The notes: generated from the letters alone by a model not told the origin. Positions 14,100 to 25,559 are shown, counted from the first letter of the stretch. The stretch is DNA of 64,000 nucleotides from Isoetes taiwanensis (GCA_021234155.1 JAJEKV010000025.1:17849094-17913093); one strand, 5' to 3'. Program-made: numbers and translations.

Positions 14100-14853
14100 C
14101 ACTACTACGTAATAGGCGCTTTATGACGTTATTTATGACGCCTCGGCGACGTGAAACGATGACATCAAACGCCCGATGCACCCGCTTTTAATAACGCTTC
14201 CCCGCCCGCGAAATGACGCTGTTGCGGATTCGTTTCACGCCGCGGCGACGCCGTGATCGCATGCGCGACGCCACGCTGCATGTGCGACGATAGCGACGCC
14301 ATGGACGCCCCAAATATGTCCTTATGACGCTTTTACGACGCCGCCATATGTTGCTAAGATGTACATATATATGGCCCAAAATGTTTTTCGCGGACTTGAA
14401 CCCCTAACCTTTAGCTAACAAACCCGAGGCCTTACCAACACCCTCAATAACTTATATTTGTATTTATTTTGTGTTTATTCTTAAAGTCGCAATGAGACGC
14501 TGCTATGTGACGCTTCACGTTGTAATGACGCCAGCACTTGCGACATGATACGCCGCTAGTGCGACGCGGCACGAGTAGCAATTGCGACGCCCGCCGACGC
14601 TCCAATCAGGACGCCCCGACGCTCTACCCGCGACGCCGCTTTGAATTTTTGTGCAACGCCTTAGGAACGCATTTCATTTTTGCCATTGCGACGCCCCACC
14701 GTGACGCTCCAACCGCGACATGGGACGCTCTATCTCGCGACGCCGCTTAAATTTTGTGCGACGCCATGGGAACGCACGCGGATTTTTGTGACGGACATTT
14801 ATATACGCCGCGAACCGACGCCGCGAAAACAAAACCCCATCTTTCTAGTAGTG
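14100..14853. mobile_element. Non-autonomous CACTA element in the LTR
   Basis: The left terminus is CACTACTACGTAATAGG. The right terminus is the complement of CACTACTAGAAAGATGG. Between them, dozens of GCGACGC / GACGCC motifs form the subterminal repeats typical of CACTA (En/Spm) elements, and there is no transposase. The right flank CCC matches the uninterrupted right LTR, which reads GTCGGACCC then ATACCC. The left flank is CTT, consistent with a CCC target duplication altered by two C-to-T changes. The element is 754 bp long. Confidence 0.8.
14392..14462 (-). other. tRNA-like sequence inside the CACTA element
   Basis: On minus, the stretch GGTTAGGGGTTCAAGTCC resembles a pol III B box and is preceded by an A-box-like GTTGGTAAGGC at a tRNA-like distance. 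No full cloverleaf can be drawn with confidence. It may be a decayed tRNA-derived SINE head that inserted into the transposon. Confidence 0.35.
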
Positions 14854-15119
14854 CCCATACCCTACCACGGTGAGGGACTATAGGCCTAGCCGGCTATGGG
14901 TCCCCAAGAGTCGCGGGGCCAGGCCTTCCTCCACTTTGCCTGACTGGCGCATCCTTATAATGCAGCATCTCCTTTTAATCTCACAGTGGGTAGTAAAGTT
15001 GCAGAATTTGATAGCATATTGGCTTCTCTGAGCAGCGCGGGAGATTGTTCAAGTTACTCTTCGTCTCTTTTCTCTTCATTTCTAATTTTGCAAGAGGTTT
15101 TCTGGAGCAGTCAATCCTC

Positions 15120-17781
15120 TGGGTTTGGGGTGTGCCTCTTCAATAGGCTCACGTAGTAGACCTTATGAACCTTTAGATGGGCGGGTAGGTCAAGCTTATA
15201 GGCTTGGCTCCCTACTCATTCCACAATCTTAAAAGGCCCCGCCCACCTTGGAGCAAGTTTCTTGCAGTTGCCAATGCAGAGCTTCGCTTGCTTCACCTTT
15301 ATCTTGGGCCACACGCTATCATCCACCTTGAATTCTCTTACCGTCATATGCTTGTTTGCCAAGCTTTTTTGATGGCTTCTTGCTTCTAGCAAATATCCTC
15401 AGACCTCTTCTACTAATTGCTGCATATCTGCCAACAATCGTTGAGACACTTCTACCTTTGACAAGGGATTGTGCCAAGTATTTGGTGTAAGGCATCGATA
15501 GCCATAATTGATCATAAAGGGGGACATCTGAGATGATTCTTGCTTGGTACTATTATATGCAAATTCAAAAAAGTAGATATAGTCCCCCCACTTAGATTGC
15601 TTGTTCCAGACATAATGTCTCAACATATCCTCCAATATCCTGTTTATTCTTTCTGTCTGACATCAGTTTGGGGATGATATGCTATACTTATACAAAGTTT
15701 GATGCTAATTGTGTTGAAGAAATCTTTTCAAAAACACTTATGAACTTCGGGTCTCTATCTGAGATGATCCCTCTAGGCATCCCATGCAACCTAAAGATTT
15801 CCTTGGCAGAAAGCAAGGCTATATCTAGGGCTATGTCTGTGGTCTTGCATGGCAAGAAATGTGCCATCTAAAATAATTTGTCGACCACCACCATCAAAGC
15901 ATCGTGGCCCCTAGATGTTCGAGGAAGACTCGTGATGAAGTCCATGATCACCATCTCCCACTTGGCGTCTGGCACCGCCAATGGTTCAAAAGCCCTGGAA
16001 TTCAAAGTTTCTTTGCCTTTGTCTGCTGACATAGCTAATATTCCTGAATATACTTGGCAATGTCCTTCTTCATGCCGGGCCAAAAATAACTACTTATTTT
16101 GAAGTATGTCTTCATAAATCCCGCATGGCCGGCTATAGGGCTATTGTGAGTATCGTGGAGGATCAACTTCCTTACTCCTAATATTTCTAGGACACAAAGC
16201 TTATCCTTAGAGTATAAAAGGTTGCCTTTCTTCTTAAATTTCTTGTAGGCCTCCTTTTCCTTCTCTGTCCTTGCTTCCTTGCAAAGAGTGACCTATATTT
16301 CTCGGAATTTCTCACTTGAGGGGATAGCATCCTCAATCTTCTTTCCAAACTCGCTGCAGAGGGTCGAGTTGGCATTGAAATGCATTCCAGTCGTCAACGA
16401 CCGACGAGATAGTGTGTCCACAACCACACATTTAATTTTCCTGGCTTGTACAAACTCGCTGCAGAAGGTCGAGATGGCATTGCAATGCATTCTAGTCATC
16501 AACGACCGACGAGATAGTGTCTGCAACCACACATTTAATTTTCTTGGCTTGTATGATATCTCAAAGTCATATTCTTCCAGGAACTCCATCCAACATCTTT
16601 GTCTTAGGTTGAGAAGTGATTGCGTGAAGATGTATTGGAGGCTCTGGTGATCAATATCTAATTGAAATTTTCTTCCCAATAAATAATGTCTCCAAATACC
16701 TAGGGCCCTAACGACGGCTAGAAGCTCCTGATCATAAATCAGGTAGCATTGCTTGGCGTCATTCATCTTTTTGGAGTCGTATGCCCTCTTGCATAAGTAC
16801 TCTCCCTGTGGCTATCTTGCTTGCATCAGTTGCCACAAGCTTATCTTTATCTGAGTCTGGCAATATCAGTACTGGGACTGTTTTTAAGGCTTCCTTGAGC
16901 TCGTCGAAGGAAGCTTGGACGTTCTTGACCCAATGATCCACCCAATCTTTCACTTTGTGATGCTTCATGAGATTTAAGAGGGGAGCTGTCTATTTGGCAA
17001 AATTCTTCACAAACTTTCTATAATACCCCGCGAGGATGAGGAAGCTTCTCCTTCAGCTAGATTCTTCGGTGTTGGCCAACTGCTTATTGCCGCAATCTTT
17101 GATAGATAGGTGGCTATACCCTTGGTTGATACCACATGGCCTAGGTATTCAACTTTTGTTGTAGCGAAATGGCACTTAGAAAGCTTGCCAAATAAACGGT
17201 GCCGTCTTAACTTCTCCAACACTTTTCTTAGGTGTGCTACATGCTCTTCCATTAACTTGTTATAGATCAAAATATCGTCGAAGAAGATGACGACGGATTC
17301 ATTCCCTGAAGATGTCGTTCATCAATCACATGAAGGTTGCTAGGGCATTCGATAGACCGAAAGGTATAACTGTGAATTGTAATGCCCATACCACGTTCTG
17401 AAAGCAGTCTTATGAATGTCGTCTTCCTTAATTCTTATCTAGTGGTAACCTGATCTCAAGTCAATCTTGGAAAAGACTTTTGCTCCCTGGAGCTGTTCCA
17501 TCAAGTCATCTGCCCTTAGCAAGGCGTATTTATTCTTTACCGTCTGCTTGTTCAACTGACGGTAGTCAATACACATTCTCAAACTTACGTCCTTCTTCAC
17601 GAGGAGCATGGGTGCCCTGAAGTGTGATACACTTGCCCTAATGAATCCGAGCTCTAGCAACTCCTGCAATTGCTTCTTGAGCTCTACTAGCTTTGGGGCA
17701 GTCATCCTATAAGGAGCCTTACTGATAGGCTTAGCACCCGGTACTAGTGTAATCTCACATTCCACGCCTCTATAGGGTGGC
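15120..17781 (-). pseudogene. Ty3/gypsy pol: RT, RNase H, integrase (broken)
   Basis: Reading on minus, the reverse transcriptase starts with [20 protein letters not shown] and continues through [20 protein letters not shown] and [11 protein letters not shown] (17765-17440). The catalytic FFDDILIYN box is near 17280, followed by KCHFATTKVEYLGHVVSTKG. RNase H has the ATDAS and DIDHQSLQYIF segments (16.9-16.6 kb). The integrase core has KWEMVIMDFITSLPRTSRGH (about 15.95 kb) and the FAYNSTKQESSQMSPF part (15.55 kb). The C-terminal KLAPRWAGPFKIVE and LKVHKVYYVS segments lie at 15.28-15.14 kb. Stops and frameshifts break it repeatedly. A 105-bp tandem duplication lies after RNase H. The upstream end is cut by the hAT-like element within the codons for ELPP-YRGVE. 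Confidence 0.9.
16347..16556 (-). repeat. 105-bp in-frame tandem duplication in pol
   Basis: Two copies start with AAACTCGCTGCAGA at 16347 and 16452, a period of 105 bp or exactly 35 codons. In protein terms the LSRRSL block and its following CSEF block occur twice on minus, in the linker between RNase H and integrase. Confidence 0.85.
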
Positions 17782-18560
17782 CAGTGAAAATTTTAGTGGC
17801 CCCGGCGGGCCATTTGGCCACAAATTACAGGTTCAGGCAAAATGCGACGGCCGGCTTGAGTAGGGTGCCTTACCTATGAACTACCTGCAAATTCGCCATT
17901 TCGTGGCACTTTATTGCCTATTACGACATTAGAATGGCCAATTAGATGTTTGCTAATTGGAGTGGTATCGACTTTGGGGCCAATTCAGTCCCAAGTGAGA
18001 ACTAGATATGCTTATGGAATGGCCATTTAGGCCACTTGGCCAAATCCTGTAATGCCTTAAGTTTGCCAAATCTTAATTCATTAAGGGGATCCCTCATAAA
18101 TTCATCACTTATGGGGGGCCAACATTATTAGAAATTTTTATTTTTAAATATATCTACCAACTAAGAATAATCCCGCTCTTTTGAAAAATCAAATGTCGAT
18201 GCACTTTTTAATCCTCTTTACGAAGACTCTGGCATCCGATTTTCAATTCTCCCTACCAGCAATCTGTGCATTGTTGAAATACATAGGGTAACATGTAACT
18301 TAAACACATTTATATAGGGTAGCGACTTCTTTATGTTTGGGCAACTAGCTCTATATTTAATAAGAATCTAGCTAAAAATTGCCATTTGAGCTACACATTA
18401 TTAGATATTTGGTTCGAAAATCGCCAATTGGGTTGCATCCACATTAGAAAAAAATGGGAAAAATGGCCAGTTCATGCTACACTTTTGGGGGTATATTTTA
18501 CAAGGAATGGCCAATTCATTATACTTATACAAAATTATAGGTCCCTTAAAATTTTTCCTG
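17782..18560. mobile_element. hAT-like non-autonomous element inside pol
   Basis: The termini are CAGTGAAAATTTTAGTGG on the left and the complement of CAGGAAAAATTTTAAGGG on the right, an imperfect 18-bp inverted repeat. An 8-bp duplication AGGGTGGC (17774-17781) / AGGGCGGC (18561-18568) flanks it. An 8-bp duplication with CAG-starting termini is the hAT signature. Removing the 779-bp insert and one duplication joins minus-strand codons for DEIRELPP to [10 protein letters not shown], restoring the expected retroviral-type RT start. The interior has no transposase and contains many TGGCCAATT / ATGGCCA motifs near both ends, which are likely subterminal protein-binding repeats. Confidence 0.85.
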
Positions 18561-18568
18561 AGGGCGGC

Positions 18569-18905
18569 AACTCGCGGATTTCATCTGGAAAAACATCAAA
18601 GAACTCTTTAATTAGCCTCGCAACTACTCCAGGCAACTATTTCAAGCTTGACTCCTCTTGATGCTTTGGATCAGGCTCAATGATCTCTAGCCTAAGAATG
18701 TACTCAATCTTATCCTTCATTGTACATTTGTGTAACTGCTTCAAGGACATGCACTACAATATAGAAGAGACTTCCTTACCTTTGACCACAACAGTTGCCG
18801 TCAGGTGCCATTATTGAAATCTCATGCTTGTCACAGTCGACCATTGCCTTTGCTGGCTTCAAGAACTCCACGTCGACTATAAGGTCATACTTACCAATGT
18901 CCATT
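18569..18905 (-). pseudogene. Ty3/gypsy retropepsin end and RT leader
   Basis: On minus, DIGKYDLIVDVEFLKPAKAM (about 18900-18840) resembles the end of a retropepsin domain, where plant gypsy elements have LGxYDVILGMDWL. The frame then degenerates. A second block, FFDVFPDEIRELPP (about 18610-18569), is the standard leader just before the reverse transcriptase and ends at the hAT-like insertion. The active-site Asp-Ser/Thr-Gly of the protease was not seen. Confidence 0.7.
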
Positions 18906-19320
18906 ACTTCTTTTGCCTCTCCATTCTTTCTCTCTCATCTTTTCCATTCTCTTACCTTCTCCTTCCCCTTCCTCTTCCTTGATGGCCCCTCCATCAGCTG
19001 TTGTTGCTTCTGCTGCTGTTCTTGTCGCTCCTACTGTTGTTGGGACCTCCCTTGACTCCCCTCGAAGCTGCCTTTTGACCGACCGGTCTGGCCCATGTAT
19101 CGAGTCCCTCTGATGAGCCGCTTGGGACTCCGCCTCGTCTCGGCGCCGCGGATATGTCTCATCCGTGGAGTCCGGACATGCCGGTTCGCCTCCCTCGCCT
19201 CGCCTCACAAATGCTCGAATCTTTCACATCACGGTAGCTAACTCTGTCATGCTAGGCCTCTTCCTGGGGCTCCTAACTTTCCTCGCAGTGCACTTGGTGC
19301 GCGCCATATCTGATGGTTAG
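18891..19320 (-). pseudogene. Degenerate Gag/protease junction remnant
   Basis: A Glu/Arg/Ala-rich minus frame (19208-18891) carries no CCHC zinc knuckle and no clear Gag motif. Its place between the primer site and the protease remnant implies it is what is left of Gag or of the Gag-Pol junction. Much of a normal Gag (about 1 kb) is absent. Confidence 0.35.
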
Positions 19321-19480
19321 GAAAACTGATTAGCTTAAGCTGGAGATCAAGAGAGAGAGGATTAGGGCGAAATTAGGGGAGAGAGGCTAAAATGGTGTTT
19401 AGAAAGGGAAAGATACTCTCCATGCTACGAAATATTCCCTTACCATTATTACTCCTATTAATTAGCCACCCTTATTAATG

Positions 19481-19481
19481 G

Positions 19482-19565
<84 letters not shown>

Positions 19566-19612
19566 GTTATTATTGTTATTATTGTTATTATTGTTATTAT
19601 TATTATTATTAT
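19481..19612. repeat. (TTA)n microsatellite, about 130 bp
   Basis: There are over 40 TTA units, interrupted four times by TTG. The tract lies between the primer-binding site and the Gag remnant of the gypsy element, so it expanded inside the retrotransposon. It creates artefactual poly-Asn and poly-Ile frames. Confidence 0.95.
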
Positions 19613-19932
19613 TTTTAATTCCCAATTTTTTTCTAATGGGTTGGGGTTTTTTTTCACCCGAGTCTTGGATTGGGATGATTCTTCGACCCATTTTGCGTGG
19701 AATTTGATGCTCATGCATAATCTCCACTCCAATTTTAATAGAATGTTCATTTGACTCGTTCTTTTCCCCTGAATCTATAATTTAGCCTAACTCCATAACC
19801 TTGCTATTTAGGAGAAATTTTTTTCCCCTACTTTCGAGGTTCAAGGTTGGAATTCTCATTCCACACTCTACTAGGCCGGTTAATCTACTTAGGGTTATGG
19901 CCAATGCTAGCTCTTGGTCAACCAATAACATT

Positions 19933-19944
19933 GCTTTGATACCA
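19933..19944 (-). promoter_or_regulatory. Primer-binding site, tRNA-iMet type
   Basis: On minus the sequence is TGGTATCAAAGC, one change from the usual plant TGGTATCAGAGC, and it sits one base inside the 5' LTR edge. It primes minus-strand DNA synthesis and fixes the orientation of the element. Confidence 0.85.
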
Positions 19945-19945
19945 T

Positions 19946-21530
19946 TGTGATGCTCCCCAAAAGTATACGACGCCTTGCCATATACTATACGGGAAATCCC
20001 CCATCTAGCATCAACTGCTACATGGGCCCTTCATCTGCCTCGTTCCTGGGATGGCCAGGATGCGGGTAGGGAAACATGGAGGTGTCTTGCGCGTCCCCTA
20101 TGGGCTCCTATAACAGTAGAAGCATACTGCAATATCAACATTGACAACAATATGACATAAATAACTACCATAGATAGCACATCACGAAAGGTAGCACATC
20201 CATCCAACCATAGATACATCAAAGATAACAATATGTCATAAAATATATGAGCTCCTATCTGGGCTCAGACTCGTAAAATGGAGAGTAGACTGACGGCTGG
20301 GCCTCAAGATATAACAGACCGAGATATAACAATGGCAGGGCTGGCTATAGACAATGGCTAGTGTTGACCACTCCATCTGCCCCTTCTGTGCATACTTTGC
20401 AGATGGGCATGACTACAACCTGTTGGAAATGTAATCTCATGGTATCATCCATTGGGACTATTCGGAGTTGCATCTCCCCGATCCGATGAGGTAGGAAGGG
20501 TTGCATCTCCCCCTCATGGCGACACATGTCCGTATCCGAGTGAACTCCCCAAAACAAGAGCCAGACCGACACCTGCAACTCTTGAGAGTCAGGGCAACAC
20601 CATTGACCTTGGAATTGTCGGACCCATACCCGGCCCTCGTGAAGTGACTGATTACAGGCCTAGCTCGCTATGGGTCCCCAATGAGCTGCGTTCAGCAAGG
20701 TCCTCCCTCCACTTTGCCATCTATTATCTAGTGCTTAGTCATTCCATAGCCCCCGTAGCCAGGTGGGCTCCTATTCACAAGCTGCAACTAATAGGAACTA
20801 AGGGGTCTTCATCTAAATAATGGCTACTAGGTCTTAATCCCCTCCCAATACAAAAGGAGAAAACATGATCAACCATCATCATATCTCCATATAACATGAT
20901 AACAAAAGAGAATAACATCTAATCCTAATCATATGCATCTAACTTACAGTTAGAGTTCGTTAATTAGGGTTCAAGACCTAGACTGAGGTTTCTAGAATGG
21001 CTCTACTAAAGATATGAAATGCTAACTCATCTGGAATCCTAACTTCCAATGATCTACAAAGGACTCTACTCCAAATACTTGTCCCTGAGGAACTCCCTCC
21101 TGCTCCCTGCGTCTCCATGGCCTTCAAGGAATACGAAGTAGATCATGCTCCTTCTGATGCGCACGTGCTCTAGGGGCTGCTGTGCTATGCTATGCCACAG
21201 CAGACGGTTCTCGAAACAGAGTTTCGAGTGTGAACAAGGTTCCCAGATATTGGAGCATTAAAATGGCCAAGGGCTTAGGTTTGGCCATTTATATGTTAGG
21301 GTTGCCATATCGTGCCACGTGGCTCCAATTGGTACATGTGACGAGTGCCCAATAGGATGAGGCCATGTGGAAAATGGTCCCATCCTTAAGGTTGGCTAAG
21401 TTATATAAATAACTTAGCCATGCTCCCTTATCTACACTATACAGTATACAAGGCTACTAAGGTAGGCTTGTATGGTGACTTGGTCTAGAAGTATACGTAT
21501 TTATATCGTATATTTTAGAGGAACGTCACA
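19946..21530 (-). repeat. Right (5') LTR, about 1.58 kb
   Basis: The boundaries are TG...CA in the form TGTGATGC...GTCACA, next to the primer site on the left and the ACATT duplication on the right. The minus strand contains TATAAATA near 21500 and a TATATAA box near 21410, possible promoters. The inner 0.78 kb matches the left LTR; the outer 0.8 kb has no counterpart there. Confidence 0.8.
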
Positions 21531-21535
21531 ACATT

Positions 21536-22395
21536 CCACAATAAAAGAAGTTCAATATCAAGTAAAACATCAGAAGACTAACCTGAATAAGTCTTTTGAA
21601 TAACATCTGCATAACCTGAATAATATCTGCATTTGCTTTTGCTACCACAATCTTAAGATGGCCATGAGAGATATTTGGATATTATTTAGACAACTGTAAT
21701 CACTCCTTGATCTCCATAGCTTCTACAAATGAGTTTCAAGCTTCTGAATACTCTGCACATGATATCTTTGAAACTCATAAACTGTCATAAAACCATGCAT
21801 ATTAGAAGGCATAGATCTTGCTATCTCAAATAGTTTTTTCACTCAATTATCAAGTCTTGCTACAAACAAGACTCACAATTCATACTATAGTTGAAACCTT
21901 ACTTGGGTTGGGGCTTATATGAGAACAGAACCCTTTAACGTGATAAAAACAAATCGTTAATCCTTGAGAAATTAACACGTTACTGATAATACAGGAAGAG
22001 TGAATTTATCATCTATATTTAAACACTCTTGATCCTGCATTGGATGCATCTCATTTTGATAATACCCACTTTGAACTTGGTTTGTCATTGTTAATGGGTC
22101 AGACCAATTTATAAGCATTCAAGGGCATCACTGATGCTATGTAGTAAACTTTTGAATGCTTCGAAGTGTGTAAACTAGCTTTTTAATACATCTTCTTTTT
22201 ATTTTCCAGGCAAGCTATAGATACACCATAGCCTGCCTGGCTGAAAATTCAACTCCCACAGCTCCTAAACCTGCAACACCAAGGGAGCCAAATGCATATG
22301 GCATAGATCTGCAACAAAAACTGACCACTTTCAAATCCGCTCGTAACTGGTGATGCTTGTCTAAAACTGTTGCAACTAGTTGAAAAACAAATACC
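21536..22395. other. No recognisable gene
   Basis: AT-rich flank between the gypsy element and the next LINE. Only chance frames were seen. Confidence 0.5.
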
Positions 22396-22396
22396 A

Positions 22397-23465
22397 GAAT
22401 AGAATAGAATACAATAGATTTTTTAACGTCCACGGAGACCAATAGGTCATGGGACCCATACAATGGGCTAGTACAATCATTACTACTAAGATTAAAAAAC
22501 CCCTGCCTCGAAAGGTTTTCAAGGGAAAAACCTTTGCAGTAATAATGATACTAGACAAGCGGAGATAATGACTACTGAGGGCTCAGTAATTGCAAATGTT
22601 TATCTAGAACCTCAAGTATGTATAATGCCAAGTCATGCACAGATGGTGCTCTGAGAAGTTGTGGAAGCGTGGAATGGAATGCTAAGGTCAAAAAATGATT
22701 CCGGACTATCTCAAAAGCAGGACAACTCAGAAGAGTATGGCTTTCATCTTCAATAACCTGTAACTGGCAACAGGCACATAGTCTCGCTTCTCGCGGCAAT
22801 TGCGGCCGCTCCCATCTACATGTCTCATCCGTAGCCTGTGGGACTCCGTGCGAATTGATGCAATAGCTACAAGCTTGTTCCTGGACAATGAAGCAAGCAA
22901 GCTTGGGGCCCTGGTGCCAAGGTGGGATTTATGTGTGCATGATAATGACCAGTTTTCACTTGGGCCAAAGTAACTGCGTCCCATATCTTTTGAGAAAAAC
23001 GACCATTGAGATATTGTTGCAAAAGCTCAGGATCAGAACTAGCAAGCATCAGGCAGTGCTCTGGTTGCACAGCCCAACGGGTAAACCATGTAACACATCT
23101 ACTGTCACCACCTGCATGTAATTCAATGTCAATTATTGATGCCACAATTTTAATTTTCTCTATACACCACGATCCAAAAAATACAACTCTACAAGCTGGC
23201 CCATGGCCTTCATTAAGTTCCTAAGTTCTGATCCTACCTATAATGTCTGCCAGTTACCACAGCAAGTCCCAAAATGAAACACCAGATGAGGAGATTCAGC
23301 CATGGCAAGTGCAAGAACAGGATACCTAACATCATCCATGTGGTGCACCTTGCAGATATAGTGGAGATGGCGCTTCATGGCAGAATGTTGAAGAGGTCAA
23401 AAACCTGTCTCTTGTAAAAGAATAGCATAGGGCACCGTTGTTTTAACTCCGAGGCTGTTGTGAGG
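22397..23465 (-). mobile_element. 5'-truncated LINE, 3' third
   Basis: Minus-strand frames match the C-terminal part of the longer LINE at 31-34 kb. They share a segment equivalent to ETGFWPLQHSAMRRHL (about 23420-23375), and a zinc-knuckle CACC...HTLLSC motif (CX2CX8HX4C, about 22775-22720). The 3' untranslated block and the terminus GTGGACGTTAAAAAATC follow. The tail is (ATTCT)n at about 22397-22420. Frameshifts are present and the reverse transcriptase core is missing. The 5' border is near 23465, where similarity to the other copy ends. Confidence 0.8.
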
Positions 23466-24939
23466 CTGTAGTGTAAGAAAGAAGGTTTAACAGAGTGAAG
23501 AACAACGCAAATTAGAAAGGTTTATGTAATTTTAGTAATCGTTGATTGAGAAATATGGGTATCCAACGGTACGAAATAAATTTAGATGAGGTGGCATGCA
23601 ACGTGGATAGCTGGAATTGCAAGAATTGTTGTAAGGGTGTTAGGCAAGCCTGCTAAATGGCCTTGTTAACTTATGTACAAACGAGGACATCATCCTCCTT
23701 GCTTAAGGTGGGGAGAGTGTAACAGTTTGCATTTTACAAGACTTGTGATCAGCCAAGTTTCCAAATCCACTCCCTTTAAGGGACTCCAGAGATAAATATA
23801 GCCATTAAACCCAATCATATGTATTTCCTAAAATATGATGTTTAATACATGATGTAGATAAGTCCTAATACTCCATTCACTCCTTCACTAGGAGATCCTA
23901 GCTAGAAGATTGACCAGCTTGCCTAAAAATTTTGTCTAGACATTCTCCATGTATTTCCTACCCCAAATTTGCTACTTCAAATTTTAGAGTCTAGGTATGC
24001 GTGCAACAGTCCTGAAAATGTTCATGAATCTATTGAAGCATGTTAGTCAAGGTCTCTCTTTTGGTCATGGATTAATGCATAGGCACTCATAAATGCTTTA
24101 GGATCAGGGACCAAGAATTATCTGATATATGAATAGTATATTCCTGGTTGTAATACGTACATGTTTCAACCCTCAAGTCAAGCCACCTGTGGTTTGAGTT
24201 ATGTCCAAGCAGGCTTCTAGTTATAAACTGGCGACTAGTACTCTTGCACACATATGCATACAAACAAGAAGAGAAGAGAAGAGAAAAGAATAGAATAGAA
24301 TAGAATAGAATGGTACTTCACAAGAAGATCCTCCAGCAAGATAGATTTGTCGATGCCATATCCATTTGTCGCTCTTTAATAATGTACCCAAAAACATCCC
24401 TTTCTTGTTGTAAATCCTCATCCCCAATTTTGTAACATACCAAAAGCTCTCCATTCCATCTAGACCTGCCAGGAGGGATAATCTAGAAATTCTAGTTAAA
24501 AGGTCTAAGTTTGCAATTAGTTAAAAAAGTTCTAAGAACTTATTATACGCATAGACTTTCAAATGAGAGATACTTAATAGTCCCAAATCAATATACCAAC
24601 CTACCACTAATTCATCCAATGTAGGAATCCCACATAATTGAGGTAAATTAAAACGAATTGATGAAGGAAATTTGAAAACCATCTTGGAAGCATTTTCATA
24701 TAACCATTTTGAAGGCGAAGTGGTTTAAAGTTGTTTATAGAGGCAGACACTATATCATGAGATCACAACTTTCAGGTTTCTACGATTGATTCAACATAGA
24801 TTCTTGGAGAATGAATAAGCCTTTTTTTTTTTTTACCCTAAACAAGCTGAACAGTATTTTTATTTTTTTTATTTTTTTTTTAAACTGAAAACCATATTAA
24901 CCCAGCATGGTGGATTGTAGTTCATGTTGTATCCATACG
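23466..24939. other. No recognisable gene; (GAGAA)n/(TAGAA)n microsatellite
   Basis: No coding motifs were seen. At 24265-24311 there is an AG-rich tract of GAGAA units followed by TAGAA units. Unlike the LINE tails it lacks an adjacent GTGGACGTTAAAA, so it is listed only as a microsatellite. Confidence 0.5.
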
Positions 24940-25545
24940 TGGCTGTCTGACTGATACTACTACATTAGAGCCTAGTAATGATGGTCAAGAAGATGATTGA
25001 AATTTTTGTCAGTTTATTGTCACTTTAAAGTCGACTTATTATCTCTCCTTTTTTGTCATCTTCTTGTCACTTTACAGTCATTTTTTATCGTTGTATTCTC
25101 ATCCTTCTGATCACGTTTGAGGCATTCGTTATATTTTCATCCTTTTGTCACATTTGAGGCATTCTATTTGCACGACACATTTGTATCATTCTTTTCTCCA
25201 AATTCTTCTTCAAAATTCTATCATTTATTGGCACATTATGGCCAAATTTATACTTTCTCTTTGTCACAAATTTTGCCATTATAAAGTCAGTCTATTGTCA
25301 TCTTTTTGACACGTGATTTTATCAAAACTATGACAGTCTATTGTGACAGTTGTGTCATTTTTTTGGCAAATTATTGGTCAACTTTATGTCATTTGTTTGT
25401 CATTGCTTTTGTCATTATTAAGTCAATCTATTGTCGCATTTTCTAAAATAGTTTTATCAGATCCGTATCAGTCTATTGTCACATTATAGTCCCATTTACA
25501 TCATTTTCTTGTCACTATTGTGTCATTCTATACCAACCTTTAATG
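24940..25545. repeat. TTGTCA-type subterminal-like repeat field
   Basis: At least 20 copies of TTGTCA or its variants (TTGTCACTTT, TTGTCATTTT, TATTGTCAC) are spread at 15-40 bp intervals over 0.6 kb, with almost no other complexity. The density resembles the subterminal repeats of the CACTA elements at 14.1 and 51.8 kb. A CTACTACATTAGAGCC stretch at the left is a possible eroded terminus, but no matching right terminus was found. Confidence 0.5.
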
Positions 25546-25559
25546 CCTGGGGCTGAGAG

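Larger units (their letters stand above)
13410..14940 (-). repeat. Left (3') LTR, partial, interrupted by a CACTA element
   Basis: The LTR starts just after the ACATT duplication and is alignable by eye with 19946-20720. Shared landmarks are CCCCCATCTAGCATCAAC, the CTTGAGAG motif, the ACACCATTGA motif, CTATGGGTCCCCAA and the CTCCACTTTGCC motif. Similarity stops at about 14940. The roughly 0.8 kb that forms the outer part of the right LTR (20.73-21.53 kb) is missing here. The 754-bp element at 14100-14853 is a later insertion. Confidence 0.75.
13410..21530 (-). mobile_element. Ty3/gypsy LTR retrotransposon with nested insertions
   Basis: This is an 8.1-kb element on the minus strand. The target duplication ACATT lies at 13405-13409 and 21531-21535. 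The right (5') LTR begins TGTGATGCTCC at 19946 and ends GTCACA at 21530, and is preceded by a primer-binding site complementary to initiator tRNA-Met. Coding order on minus is retropepsin remnant, reverse transcriptase, RNase H, integrase, then the SLLKR-type C-terminal tail, which is the Ty3/gypsy order. Gag is largely missing and pol has many frameshifts, so it is not autonomous. Two DNA transposons inserted later: a CACTA element in the left LTR and a hAT-like element in pol. LTR divergence is large, which indicates an old insertion. Confidence 0.9.

Noticed and set aside
14100-14853. CpG-rich repeat block as a possible regulatory island, coding region or CRISPR-like array
   Set aside because: CACTA termini and irregular GCGACGC spacing explain it as subterminal repeats.
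19458-19750. Minus frames with long Asn or Ile runs
   Set aside because: They are translations of the (TTA)n microsatellite.
13410-21530. Endogenous pararetrovirus (caulimovirid) instead of a retrotransposon
   Set aside because: LTRs, a 5-bp duplication and an integrase are present and no movement protein is seen, so Ty3/gypsy fits.
24265-24311. (GAGAA)n/(TAGAA)n tract as another LINE tail
   Set aside because: There is no GTGGACGTTAAAA terminus or LINE 3' block next to it.
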